Origin: Physocladia obscura
Taxonomy: Eukaryota > Chytridiomycota > Chytridiomycetes > Chytridiales > Chytriomycetaceae
Assembly: GCA_027596945.1 (NCBI GenBank)
Contig: JADGJH010000019.1
Location: 1-42,590 of the forward strand
Reading direction: 5' to 3'
DNA length: 42,590 bases
Position 1 is the first letter of the stretch; each line of letters starts with the position of its first letter. Positions 19,588-31,331 of the stretch are shown piece after piece. A program made the translations under genes and the position numbers. The notes under the pieces were generated by a model. That model ran no database searches and was not told where the DNA came from. It saw nothing but the letters and a program-made list of their open reading frames with translations.

Positions 19588-22117
19588 TCAGACATATATC
19601 ATACCGCTGCCCCCCTTCATTCCAACCAAAAGCCAGCTAGTCGCAGAACTATTCCATACACTTGGAAACTGTGGCATTGTTATCAAGTTGTTGATAAATG
19701 GAACAAGAATAAGCCCTGTTGTAAAATAAAAGAGCAAGCCAAATGCGATTGAAAATGGAAGTGCTGGAAGAGCCTTTTGCCAAATTACAAGCAAAAAAAT
19801 GGTAAAATTAAGCCCTGTTAGAAGTGCAATTGTCACCGCCATTGTTGGTACCCAATCCAGAAGTGCTGTATACACAACATAGTTAAGAGCATAAAGAATA
19901 AATTCATTGTTACTAACCTGCTCGTGATGCTAAAACGCTATAGAAAACAAAATCGCCTAACCCAAGCTTCATTCCGCCTTGATCATCCTCGTCATCATCA
20001 TCATGATTATCTTCTTCTTCGCCCTCATTATTGTTGACTGTTGGCGGATTGCTTCTACGCAGATTTTCTTCATCCATTCCTGCAAATACTTGTGACTGAG
20101 ATGCTTGTATGCTCTCAGCTTTGGAATTGCTTGGAAGAAGTTGCAGCTCGGTATCGTTGGATCGCTTTGGATTAGCTGACCACTGTAATGGTTGCTTTTG
20201 TTGTTGGCGGTTTGTATCAGGTGCAGCCATCATTGTTGTTGGGCCGGCTAACAAAAAAATTTGGTTAGAAAATAATAAATAAATTAAAATAAAATAAAAA
20301 ATCAAATAGATACCCGAATACAAAAGAGCAGGGATTTCTCGATTTTGCTTTTTTGATGTTTCAATAAGTAGGCGTAATGGCCCATATGGACACAGGACAG
20401 CAATTAAATCTTGAAGAAATGAGTGAACTTATTATTTTCTTTTTTAAAAGTAGCATTTACCCCAAACAGCCAACATTGCCAACAATATCCAGCTTGTTAT
20501 TGGAGGTATTGACGAGTTTGTCAACATATACGCCTGCACCAATAGCAATTAATCAGTTGTGCCATTTAGAAATAATTATTTCGCAGCTATTAGCTTCCTT
20601 ATTGCCTTTTATTTGATATACTCGTTTTTTAATGTTTTTAACATATTGTGTCTATGTCTGATATTATTCGCTGTTTGAGGTGAAATATTTACCATCATAC
20701 TGCTCATGAGAACCATATAAACTTGCTGTAGCCAAAGGGGACCTTTCCAAAACACAGCAACTATACCAACTGCTGCAAAATTCCAAATAAAAAAGGCAAA
20801 TGAAATATAATCTAGCGGCGCGTAGTTCATCCAAAGAAGGGTAACGCTTATGTAGTAACCAAAAAGGCCAAGTACACCTAGAATAATAGTACCAAAGATG
20901 CCGTAAAGAAGCTGGGAGTTTGAGCTCATTCAGAAAAAATATTATCAAAAATTTAAACAAATAGAACTCACTTTCATAAAATTGAAGTAAAAAAGCAGAA
21001 AAATTACCAAAGTTGCCCCAATGACTGAGCCGAGTGTTTTTAAAGCCATCAACAGGTCAGTTTGTTGTTGCGACGACGACTCACTGTTTGGATTGACAAC
21101 AGTGTTCGATGTTGTGGATGAATTTGAGTTCTGGCCACCGTAATTAAGTGCATAAATATCAGGAGCAGGGGAATACTCAAAGCCAGAAAAGTATTGAGTA
21201 GGCGGGTCAAGCGCTTTGACCCACAGGATTGCCATGAAGATACAAGCGAGTACGGGTTTGAGAATTTTGTAAATTTGAGAAAGGTAGTATGTCAGATCAC
21301 TAATTGTGTCAGCATGTAGAGTAAAAGCCAGATGTTGTTGTTGATGCTGCTGTTGCTCTTGTTGTTCGAGTTGATTTTGATGTTGTTGTTGCTGTTGTTG
21401 TTGTTGATTGCGAATAAGTGGAAACGGTGAAGATGTGGACCTTTGAGAAGACGAACCAGTTGAGCTGGTGGACGATGACGTTGCAACTGTGTCGCTACTG
21501 GCACGATAGAATACACTTCCACTGCCGATACTTTTGCTGTTGTTAACACTGTTTTTAATGGTGCTTTTGCTATTATTGTTACTGTTGGTCGTGGAGGCAT
21601 GAACACGCTTATGAACAGACCAGTGGGTGCGTTGACAAGTTTCGGAACAGTATTTCGCGGCATCTGTACTGATGCCAACAACAAGACCGGCATTTCCATT
21701 GTTATTGGCGTTAGTCGCGTTATCAGTGGTGGCTAAAACTGCAGCAGCTGCGGTGGTTGCGACCGATGAAGACACTGCTGATGACGATTTGGCACACAAT
21801 GAACAAACAAACAGTGCCCGCTTTCCGCATGCGTAACACCGCAGTCCTTCATCAATATCAGCGTCAGTACTGCCATCAGCATTCATAAACTGCCGTGGGT
21901 CTTGTTGTTGCGACTGCTTGCGTTGCTGATTTTCTTTCTTGGCTTCAGGGCTATTTACACTACCAATGTGATCCCGATCAGCCGCAGCCTCGGTATCGAT
22001 TTTCATGCTGGTTCTGATGCTTGCGTTTTTGTTGCTATTGGCAATGTTATTCACATTTGCGGTAATGATCGTGTTCCCTTGTATGCTCTTGGCATCAGTA
22101 TCTTCAGTGGTTTCCAT
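19588..22117 (-). CDS. PSEN: Presenilin with N-terminal MYND zinc finger
   Basis: Six exons (22117-20972, 20911-20693, 20533-20461, 20409-20314, 20247-19918, 19865-19588) give 713 aa; human PSEN1 is 467. Residues 94-173 hold a MYND-type finger: CYAC at 94-97, CSLC at 105-108, a 48-residue Ala/Asn-rich insert, then YCSETCQ and HWSVHKRVH, with the final ligand His instead of Cys. A Ser/Asn and poly-Gln linker leads to the first membrane helix (about 284-303, LKPVLACIFMAILWVKAL). Catalytic motifs are AVWDLIAVLCP (Asp480; animals have YD), GLGDFVFYSVL (Asp610) and KALPALPFSIAFG (PAL 655-657). An acidic loop (EEEDNHDDDDEDD) precedes GLGD. It is the aspartyl protease core of gamma-secretase in endomembranes. 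No in-frame ATG lies between the finger and TM1, which supports a true fusion. Confidence 0.92.
21337..21405 (-). repeat. CAA/CAG repeat encoding poly-Gln linker
   Basis: TTG-rich on the plus strand, so CAA/CAG on the coding strand. It encodes the Gln/His-rich spacer at about residues 238-262 between the MYND finger and the first transmembrane helix of presenilin. It is likely to vary in length. Confidence 0.85.
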
Positions 22118-22184
22118 CTTGAAAAATCAATTTCCATTCATGAAACTCATTTCCGCGATTGAATACCAAAAAGAAAAAAGCACG
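22118..22184. promoter_or_regulatory. 67-bp divergent upstream region, presenilin/PPR
   Basis: This spacer is all that separates the presenilin ATG (minus) from the chosen PPR-protein ATG (plus). Core promoter elements must be shared or lie within a transcribed partner. No recognisable motif was found. Confidence 0.45.
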
Positions 22185-25100
22185 ATGCGTTCTTTGGCTT
22201 CCGCTGTTGAATTCAATGTCTTTACCGCCACCGTTCGTCTATATTGTATCAGCCATTGTCCCAACCATTTCGACAGCCGTACTCGCAAACCTAATACAAA
22301 TAATTTTCGATACTATGGTACCCTTGCTCATATTACGAATGCGACAAATAATTCAGATAATTATAATCTACACCGGGGTTCCATTAAATTTTCCTGGGCT
22401 AAAGTTGCCACGCGTATGCGTTTGTTCGCTCTCGCTGACCAATGGCCCAGTGTTGCTGCTGAAGCTCGTTCTTGGCGGTATAACCTCTTTTCCTTTTTTT
22501 TTTCTAATTCACTCCGATAGCCTTACACCTACAGATATTATCAAATCCGTGTTTCCGTTGGAAGAGCAATTGGAAACAATTTCAGTCGATGAAATTCTTG
22601 CTGTTCGTATGGCATTTGTCTTGTCTTTGCGCGCACTACTATTTTCCCCAACCGTGTCACCACACCTCGCTACTAATGAATCACTCGCGCATTTGCACAG
22701 TGTTCTCTCAGATTTTCTGAAAGTGAATTCAAAAGAACTTCAAAGTGAAGAAAATATGCCTTTTGCGCAATTTCTTTCGTCGACCACAACTCCGCATATT
22801 CAACTTGAACTGTTGATTTCTCCGTTTATCAAAAGGAATCATACAAAAGCTGAAAATATGAATGATTCAAATCATTTATTAGCTGTTCTTGCTGAACATA
22901 CTGTTCAACTTTCTCTTTCTCAATTTGCCGGAATCTCCCCACAAACTCTTCTTGATTGCATTAATACGGCAAATATTTTGCACATACTACCTACGCCGAA
23001 TTCGTCAAATCTTCAGAAACATTTCTTACTCTCACGATCGACGCATTTAGCGCTTCTGAAACGCATTCATGCACATATATCATATCTTCCAAACTCTGAT
23101 TCATTGTCAAGCTATTTTATTTCTGTATTTGTATCTTTCATAACTCTTGCTCCATATTCTCAAAATATAAAAAGCATTTCTTCCAATGATATCAAATATT
23201 TTATCGACTCAACCACTCCAAACTCTGTATATGTGACAAACATGCTTATTCAATTAATGATTAAGACAACGAAATCGGCAAAACATACTCAGCAATATTC
23301 GCCTCAAATAACCACTGATAGTATCAAAAAACTTTTTGAAATGTCTATTGCTGCAAACTCTTTTGAATCACTCACATCTGCTGTTAAACTATGCAAGACA
23401 CTCCTTGTTATTGCCAATGACAACAGCTCCAACAATAATTGCAATAAAAATCATGTCTACAATAGCAGAATTCCATTTCCAGAAGCCCGCGCTCTAATTT
23501 GCGCTCTAGCCTCATCATCGCTTGTTCAAGCCGGGCATGCGAGCAAACTCATCAACCCCCTTGCGGCAAATTCATGCATTGGTGGCGCAATCGGGTGGTC
23601 CTGGAATAGCACAAACGGCGAGGACTCTTTAGCAACTGCAACAGAAATTAAGGGTATTGAAAAACAAAAGTATATTGTTGAAGCATTTTATGATGCATAT
23701 ATTACACTTGGCGAACGGATTCTGCGAGACCTGCATGACGCACGAACAAGTGATAAAGGGGAAGAAATGAAGCAGCAGTTTTGCGATGGTTTTTATCGAG
23801 CCGCGGTTTGGGTTGTTGAAAATGGTATAGTGCATAAAATGAAAGCAATTCAGGCCAAAAATGCACCACGATTTGATGTTGCAAGTAGCAGGGGCGGTGT
23901 GGCACTGCAGGAAGATGATGGACGAAGAAAGAAGAAAACTATTGCTATGTTGGCGGTAATTGAGGGATTGCGTATACGTGCAATGTGCCAAACAGGATGG
24001 AATTGTTGCAGTGTTGATAGCGGCAGCAGTAGCAGTGAAGTTTCTGGAACAGATAAAATTTTACGTGTTGTGAAGATTGGCGTGATGCGAGGAATGTTTT
24101 TTCAGCCAAATGTTTGGAAAGCAGTTGAAATTTCAACTGGGGTTTCAAAAACCATCATTTTAAAGGATTGCTTAACTGAGGTCAAGAATAACAGACAAGA
24201 GAATGTTGAGGTTCTCATTGTAAATCAAATTTTGAGTCTCAAAGAGAAGGAAATATCTTGCAAGGATGAACATCTTCTATTGCGGCAAAATTGGGATATT
24301 GCTACATTTACAATTTTTATCCGCAAAGCACTTGAAGCAAATAATTTGACACAAGCAGAGAAACTTTATCAGGAAATGGCAAATCGACGTATGAAAGTCA
24401 CGCCGAACGTGTTGCATTTATTTCTACATCATTTTGCGAGAGAGAAAGAGTCGGGCGCGGGTAAACGAAAATGGGTATTGGCGGAAATGGAAAAACACAA
24501 TATTCCAATTAATTCAATCACACTGACAATATTGCTGAGGGGAATAGCTGAAGATGGAGACTGGAAAAGAGTCGAAATTTTGTATAGAGAATATATCGAG
24601 GTTGTGCAGGAAGTAAACCAGCTAGATGAAATATTTTTCAACTCAATACTTGGTATTGCTGCAAACCAAGGAAGAACGGATATATTTGATATTTGGTTTG
24701 GGCGAATGTCTGAAATTATGACTCCAGGTTTGATATCACTATACCAAGCCTTACGTGCCGTTTGTTGGAACCATCGCGGCCAGTATCCAGATGTGCAATA
24801 CCTCGAAAAAAGAGCATGGAAACTATTAAAGCAAATATCCACCGTCTCTGCTGAAGAAAAAAATTCCGATTTGTTTCCAGTTACCTGTGAGTATTCATGG
24901 CTGGAAAATTTTTGAATGAACATTTTATCTTTTCAGATTGTCTTGTCATGCGAGCTTACGCTAAGTTATCAATTCCAGAAAAATGCGACGAAGTCCTTCA
25001 AGAGTTCAACAAAAATCTTTCATTCAGTAATTCGGTTGGCATTGCTTCTCCAATACTTGCAACTCGAATTCAATCTCATCAAGAAACCGTACATAATGCG

Positions 25101-26324
25101 TACCTGAGTTGTCTTTTGGTATGCAATGAATGGTTGAGGGCAAAGCAGCATTTTAAGACAAATCGAGACATGTTCAAGTCAGGATCACTAGTTGCCTACA
25201 CTTCAGCCCTAAATCTCTTGATTCGTGGAGTTCCCTACATCTCCAAAAACACTGCTGAATCCAAGAATTTGCAAATTTCTCAACAATTTGACGAAATTAT
25301 GATACAGGCATTTGCAATTCTGAAAAACTGCAGTAAAGATAGTGATCTTATCAAAATGAACGCAAAAAGTGTTAACTCAATTGAAAAGCTGAAGGCATCA
25401 CTTTTGATATCAAAGATTCGAAATGGAGAGAAGGAAAAAGCAAAAGAGTATTGGTATCGTTGGCTCAAAAAGAATATGCAACATGGTCTGGTTGTTGATG
25501 TTATTAAATCATGTTGGAACCCTGTTGATAGATGTTTGGTAAATGATCCCATACATTGGTTCAATTTTTTTGTTTCCGTAGATTCCTCTGTGAAGAAGAA
25601 TCCAATTGTTTGGACCTGCCTGATCAATGTACTTGCAGATTCAGGATGGAAAATTGCAGAATTGAAAGAGATGGCGCGTGAAATGCAAGAGTTTTGTGCT
25701 GCCGATGCCAAACAGCTGGAAGCCTTATACGTTGTTCTTGTAGCTCGAGTCGCGAAGCAAGGAAATTTCAAGGATACCGAAAATTTGATCGAAGAATATG
25801 GATTATTGAGTGGAAGAAAGTTGAATGAAAAGTTTTTAAGTGCTCGCATGACTGCATACAATCGTTCAGGAAATTTTAAGAAAGTCGATGCTATTTGGAG
25901 CGAAATTACGACACAGGTGTCGAAAGGATTAGCTAGTGAAGCATGTGTTTGTACATATTTGGACAGCTTCGGCTTTCGAGATGATTTTCTTGGACTTGAA
26001 CAAGCATGGCAGTTGCTTATTAGTTGGGCAAAGTCGAACAAACAGTCTGGCAAGCGGTTCATGATCACCGAAAATCATTGTAACTCATATATTGAAGCTT
26101 TAATTCGTCTGGGAAAAATAAATGAGGCATTGACGTTCGCGAAACAGTTATGGAATGAAGCTGAGCGTAACCATAGACTTGAGTCTTTGGAAATTTATCC
26201 AACGCAAAAGATGTACAACACAATAATTAGAGGACTTATTAATATCAAGATGGAGCGTGAGATGAAAGAGTTTAAAAAATGGTGCAAGGTCTATTGGCCG
26301 AAGCACTTGACACCCATTCATTAA
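22185..26324 (+). CDS. Large PPR-type protein, probably mitochondrial
   Basis: Three exons (22185-22477, 22521-24886, 24937-26324) give 1348 aa. The first intron (43 nt) joins an Arg/Ser-rich, acid-poor N terminus (MRSLASAVEFNVFTATVRL), which resembles a mitochondrial presequence, to the main frame. Pentatricopeptide-like helical hairpins are clear in the centre and C-terminal half. Examples are FTIFIRKALEANNLTQAEKL with YQEMANRRMKVTPNVLHLF, then ILLRGIAEDGDWKRVEILYR, and near the end YIEALIRLGKINEALTFAK. PPR proteins bind organellar RNA in a sequence-specific way and help in processing or translation. I cannot name an orthologue or its RNA target. It is divergent from presenilin and followed by NMA111 only 36 bp after its stop codon. 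Confidence 0.78.
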
Positions 26325-26360
26325 ATTTTTTTATTTTTTTTTTATTTTCAATTCTGCCAA

Positions 26361-29300
26361 ATGGTTCCACCACGACGGTCAAAACGCAAGCGTGCTAAAA
26401 ACGATAGCGAAGAAGACAATATTGAAGTGAATGCTGAAACTGTAGTGGAGGCGGTGGAAAATGGCGGCAAAATGAAAAGCAAGGCAAAACCCAAGGGCAA
26501 GGGCAAGGCGAGGGATGCGGATGTGGATGCGACAAATGATACTGATAACGGCAATGGCAAGGATCCTGTCAATAATGGCGAAATAGTACAGGAATTAAAA
26601 CAAAGTGAATGGCAGGAAACAATCGAACGCGCCGTCCGATCTATTGTGTCGATCCGCTTTTCACAGGTATGTTTGACGGTTGTTAAATTCGCACTATCAA
26701 AAACCTCTCGTCAAATATATACTTTCGCAGGTTTCTTCTTTCGATACGGAGCAGGCAGACACATCCGAAGCGTCTGGTTTTGTCGTCGATAAAACCCGTG
26801 GCCTAATTTTGACTAACAGACATGTTGCATGTGCAGGCCCATTTGTGGGCGAAGCTATCTTTCATGACCACGGTCTGTTATTTCATATTGGTTATTGGCA
26901 TTCTTCCTTATTCGATCTTATTTTCATTTATCCTGCCGTCAATTTATTTCTTTTGGATCTAGAGGAAGTTGATGTATTTCCCATATACAGAGATCCTGTT
27001 CATGATTTTGGCTTCCTCAAGTTTGATCCTTCGAAAATCAAATACATGGAGGTGGAAGAAATTTCTTTAGCTCCTGAGCTGGCAAAAGTTGGACTGGATA
27101 TTCGAGTTGTTGGGTTCGCGCTGCGTGTTCAATTATTTATTCTGATGGTATTTTTTTCTTTTTCAATGGTAGAAATGATGCTGGAGAAAAACTGTCGATA
27201 TTGGCTGGGCAAATTTCTCGGTTGGATCGAAATGCTCCTGATTACGGAGAGTTGAGCTACAACGATTTCAATACATTTTATTTACAAGCCGCGAGCAGTA
27301 CGAGTGGTGGAAGTAGTGGAAGCCCTGTTTTGGAAATCGGCGGTCGTGCGGTGGCTCTTCAAGCAGGTGGTCATACTCGTGCTGCAACTGATTTCTTTTT
27401 TCCTTTGGATCGTGTGAAGCGTTGCTTGCAAACAATTCAATGCAATATGCCCCTCAGTCGAGGAACTATCATGACCCAGTTTTTGTATGTCTTTGCTTAT
27501 ATTTATATCTTTTTGTTTTAGGATCTTAAACAAGTTTGTTTGAACCCATAGCTTTCGACCATTTGATGAATGCCGGAGGCTCGGTTTGCAAGAGAATACT
27601 GAAGCGCTCATCAGAAAGGCAAACACGACTGAAATTGGAATGCTAGTTTGTGAAACTGTTGTGCCAAAGGGCCCTGCGTCAGGAATGCTGGAAGAAGGAG
27701 ACGTTCTTGTCAGTGTCGACGGTGTTGTTGTAACTAAATTTGTTCCTCTTGAAGCTAAACTCGATGAAAGGTAAGAATATTATTGAACCTTACATTTGTA
27801 TAAGTGTTGTATTTTTTTAGTGTCGGAAGAGATGTTAAGTTAAAAATTGAACGTGGAGGAGAGCAGATGGAATTTATAATTCGTGTCATTGACTTGCATT
27901 CCATGTAAAAAAAAAAAGTTAAGCGAGTTTTCTGGAATCTAATATCTGAATTAGCACACCTGACCGTTATGTCGAAGTTGGTGGAGCAAAAGTGAATAAC
28001 TTGTCTTACCAACTCGCGCGCCAATTTGCAGTTCCAGTCGAAGGAGTTTATGTCAGCGAACCGGCTGGAATGCTGAAATTCGATAGTAGTACTGATCGTG
28101 GTTGGATTGTGGCTAGCGTTGATGCAAAACCAACAATTGACTTGATTTCATTCATCGAAGCTATAAAAAAAGTTCCAGATCGAAAAAGAATACCAATCAC
28201 CTACTACAGTATTGCTGATGTTCACACAGTCAATTTGGTTATTGTAAGTATGGAGAGGCATTGGTCTGGCTTCAGAATGGCTGTCAGAAATGGTAGGTTT
28301 TATTTTTATTATTTTTTCTATTTTTCTTATTTTATTGTTAGTCGCACAAATAAATTCATTCAAACAATGGGAATTAGATAAAACTGGGCTTTGGGACTTC
28401 ACTGATCTGGGCGATCCTTTGCCACCCGAACCTATCATTCCTTCGACTGCAACTTTCGCGAAATTAGATGACAGTTTGGGTGCAGCAAAAGATTTATTTA
28501 AATGTATGGTTAAAGTGAGCTATTATATGCCACTTCGATTGGATGGTTATCCCAAATCACGGAAACAAGGTGCAGGTCTAATTGTTGATGCTGAAAAAGG
28601 TATCATTGTTGTTGGTCGTAATATTGTTCCTTTCAGTATGGGTGATGTGAATATCACATTTGCGGATACTATAATTATTCCTGGAAAAGTTGTGTTTCTG
28701 CACCCTACCCACAATATCACTTTTTTGTCGTATGATCCCAGCCTTATTGCCGATACACCTGTCAAATCTGCCGTTGCGAGTGATGTGGAACTTGTTCAAG
28801 GGCATCGCGTTCAATTTGTTGCACTAAATCACAACTTCAGGCCTGTTTGTGTTGAAACTACTGTTACAGATATTACTTCGGTGATGATTCCACAAAACTC
28901 GACACCCAGATTTAGAGCAATTAATTTTGGTATGAATTTATTCCCTCATTGCCTCTGTCTTTTTAAATCTCTTATAACAGATGCATTGACTTTGGACACT
29001 CCACTGGCACAGCAATGTTCTTCCGGTATTCTTGCAGACGCACAAGGACGAGTACAAGGTCTCTGGCTTTCATTTCTTGGCGAAAGAAATCAAAATGGCG
29101 GCGATGTTGAATATCATATGGGCACATCATTTCGTATGGTCAAGCCGATTTTGAAACATTTACAGTCGACTGCAAATGACAATTTTCAACCTGCACCCAA
29201 ATTACGTGGATTAACGGTTGAACTCACACCCGTGCAAATGGCACAAGCACGACATATGGGACTTAGCGATGATTGGATTAAGAAAGTTGAAGCTGCGAAT

Positions 29301-30036
29301 CCACACAGACGGCAATTGTTTTTGGTGCGGCGATTAGAAGCTGGAGGGGAAACCAGCAAGTTTTTGAAGGAACTTGATTTGATATTATCAATTAATAGCA
29401 AAACTATTACACAAATTCATGAAGTTGATGTGAGTATGGACTGGGCTGATCATGTTGACGTGGTTTTATTGAGGGGTAAAGAAGAAGTAAAAGTCCAAGT
29501 GCCAACTGAATTGTTGGATGGAGAAGGAACTTCAAGAGTCGTTGTTTGGGCTGGTGCTGTATTTCAGGTTATTTCCTTCCCTCTAGTCTTTCCTCTTAAG
29601 ACTCATAATAAAATAAAAGGAACCTCACCGGGCAGTGCTGCATCAGTCTAATACATTGCCGTCACGCGTGTATGTCTCAGGTCGCAGCATGGGATCTCCG
29701 TCATTTATGTATGGGCTTGGTCAAACGCAATGGGTTACCAATATCAATGGAGTGCCAACGCCAGATCTTGAATCATTTCTCGCGGAAGTTTCGAAGCTTG
29801 ATGACAACGTGTATGTAAGGGTAAAGACTATTAGTTTTGACAATGTGCCATGTGTCCTAAGCATCAAGAATAATCTCCATTATTTCCCAACAAGTGAGAT
29901 GCGGATTGAGAACAGAGATGATGGTAAAAATGTATGGATGCACCGAAACGTGAGTGCAAGTGTTGTACAAGAGGGTGGTAATAACATTGGCAACGTGATC
30001 AATTTAGCAAACGGCGTTGACGGCATGAAGAAATGA
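26361..30036 (+). CDS. NMA111: Nuclear HtrA-type serine protease with PDZ domains, Nma111-like
   Basis: Ten exons: 26361-26666, 26731-26872, 26963-27113, 27173-27484, 27552-27770, 27821-27904, 27955-28292, 28378-28929, 28981-29567, 29620-30036. They give 1035 aa; yeast Nma111 is 997. The N terminus has a basic nuclear-localisation stretch (RRSKRKRAK). The first protease domain keeps the triad: His133 in LTNRHV, Asp164 in DPVHDFGF and Ser248 in [11 protein letters not shown] domains follow ([14 protein letters not shown] is a typical carboxylate-loop region), then a second protease-like domain without the triad and further PDZ-like segments. Conserved landmarks include [21 protein letters not shown] and EPHRAVLHQ, the last recovered only after removing intron 29568-29619. 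The yeast protein acts in nuclear quality control and apoptosis. It begins 36 bp after the PPR gene on the same strand. Confidence 0.93.
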
Positions 30037-30234
30037 ATGGAAAAAGAAAAATAAATTGTGACAAATCGTTTTGTTTTTTTTGATGGAACATGAATATTTT
30101 TGTTTTTCCAACTCCGAAGTGACAAAACCAATAAACAAAAAAAAAGAAGACAACCAATTCAAAAGCAAAATTGATTAACCAAGTATATTGGATCTTCAGC
30201 TGCCAAAAACTTCTATCCAAAACAGAGAGAAAAT

Positions 30235-31319
30235 ATGGTTGCTAGAATATACGCTGTTGATCAATTCGACAAAATCATGGATCAATTTTCTGAAATCATT
30301 AAGCCACATTTGCCTATGTTTGCACGTTTTTTGCTTTGCTCAACTTTCCTGGAAGATTCTTTCAGAATTATGTGAGTTGCAATTTGACTTCTTCAGGTTT
30401 TCAACCAAATTATTTACCACAATGCCCAGAACTCGATGGAGTGATCAAACATATCATTTAGAATATGAACAAAGTGAGTGATTTTAAAAAACTGTAATTG
30501 CAATCTAATTTTTGAACCTAAGAATTTTCCTATTATGGAGCCGTATCATTTCTGATCTTCAATGTTGTCACAATGGCAATTTGCTCCACTCTTGCTATTT
30601 TTAAAAAGCAAACAGATTTTGCTGTGATTGGCCTTTTTCTTGTTGTATTTTCGCAGTGCTATGGATATGGTCTTCTGTTCAACACTTCATGGATGCTTCG
30701 TTCGATTTCAGTATCTGGCGGGCTTCTAATGCTTCTTGCCGATTCTTTAAGTGCATTAAAAAGAAGAGAGCTATTTGCTCCACTTTTATTAAAGTCAAGA
30801 AGCTCTGGTTCGAAATCAGAACAAAAAACAAACTATTTGCAACTTTTTGGGAGAAGCTTGCTAGTCGCTTTATTTTTAAGTTTCATGGTTGCTGGAGAAA
30901 TGACTTTGGCCAGAGTATTTGTTGCAATTGTAAATTTTGTGGGCTGTTTAATGGTTGTTCTTGGGTTTAAGGCAAAATGGAGCGCATGGGTATTAGTTTC
31001 CTTTCTATGTGTCAGCAACTTTATGCTCAACAATTGGTGGAGTTTGCATCAGTTAAGTTTGTATATTTATTCGTTATTCTTTGCTTTTTTTATATTTGTT
31101 TATCATTATCTTATAACTTTTTTGTTTTTGTTTTTGTTTCCTTATAGTGATGATCCAAGAAAAGATTTCCAAAAATTCGACTTTTTTCAGGTAAAGTTTT
31201 TTTAAGTATCACCGAAAAATAATGTACATATGCAGACTTTAAGCGTTATGGGCGGTTTTTTGTTGCTTGTTAACTCCGGGCCTGGTGGATTGTCTTTCGA
31301 TGAGAAAAAAGATTTTTAG
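30235..31319 (+). CDS. SURF4: ER-to-Golgi cargo receptor SURF4/Erv29
   Basis: Five exons (30235-30371, 30430-30473, 30523-31051, 31148-31190, 31236-31319) give 278 aa; human SURF4 is 269. Recognisable blocks are KPHLPMFARFLLCSTFLEDS, SFRIITRWSDQ, a series of membrane helices, DFQKFDFFQTLSVMGG and the terminus SGPGGLSFDEKKDF. The last four residues, KKDF, form a dilysine ER-retrieval signal. The protein cycles between ER and Golgi and loads soluble secretory cargo into COPII vesicles. Intron 31052-31147 is in frame and open, so an isoform with 32 extra residues is possible. The stop codon lies 12 bp from the proposed stop of the convergent G-alpha gene. Confidence 0.92.
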
Positions 31320-31331
31320 AATAAGATTTTA

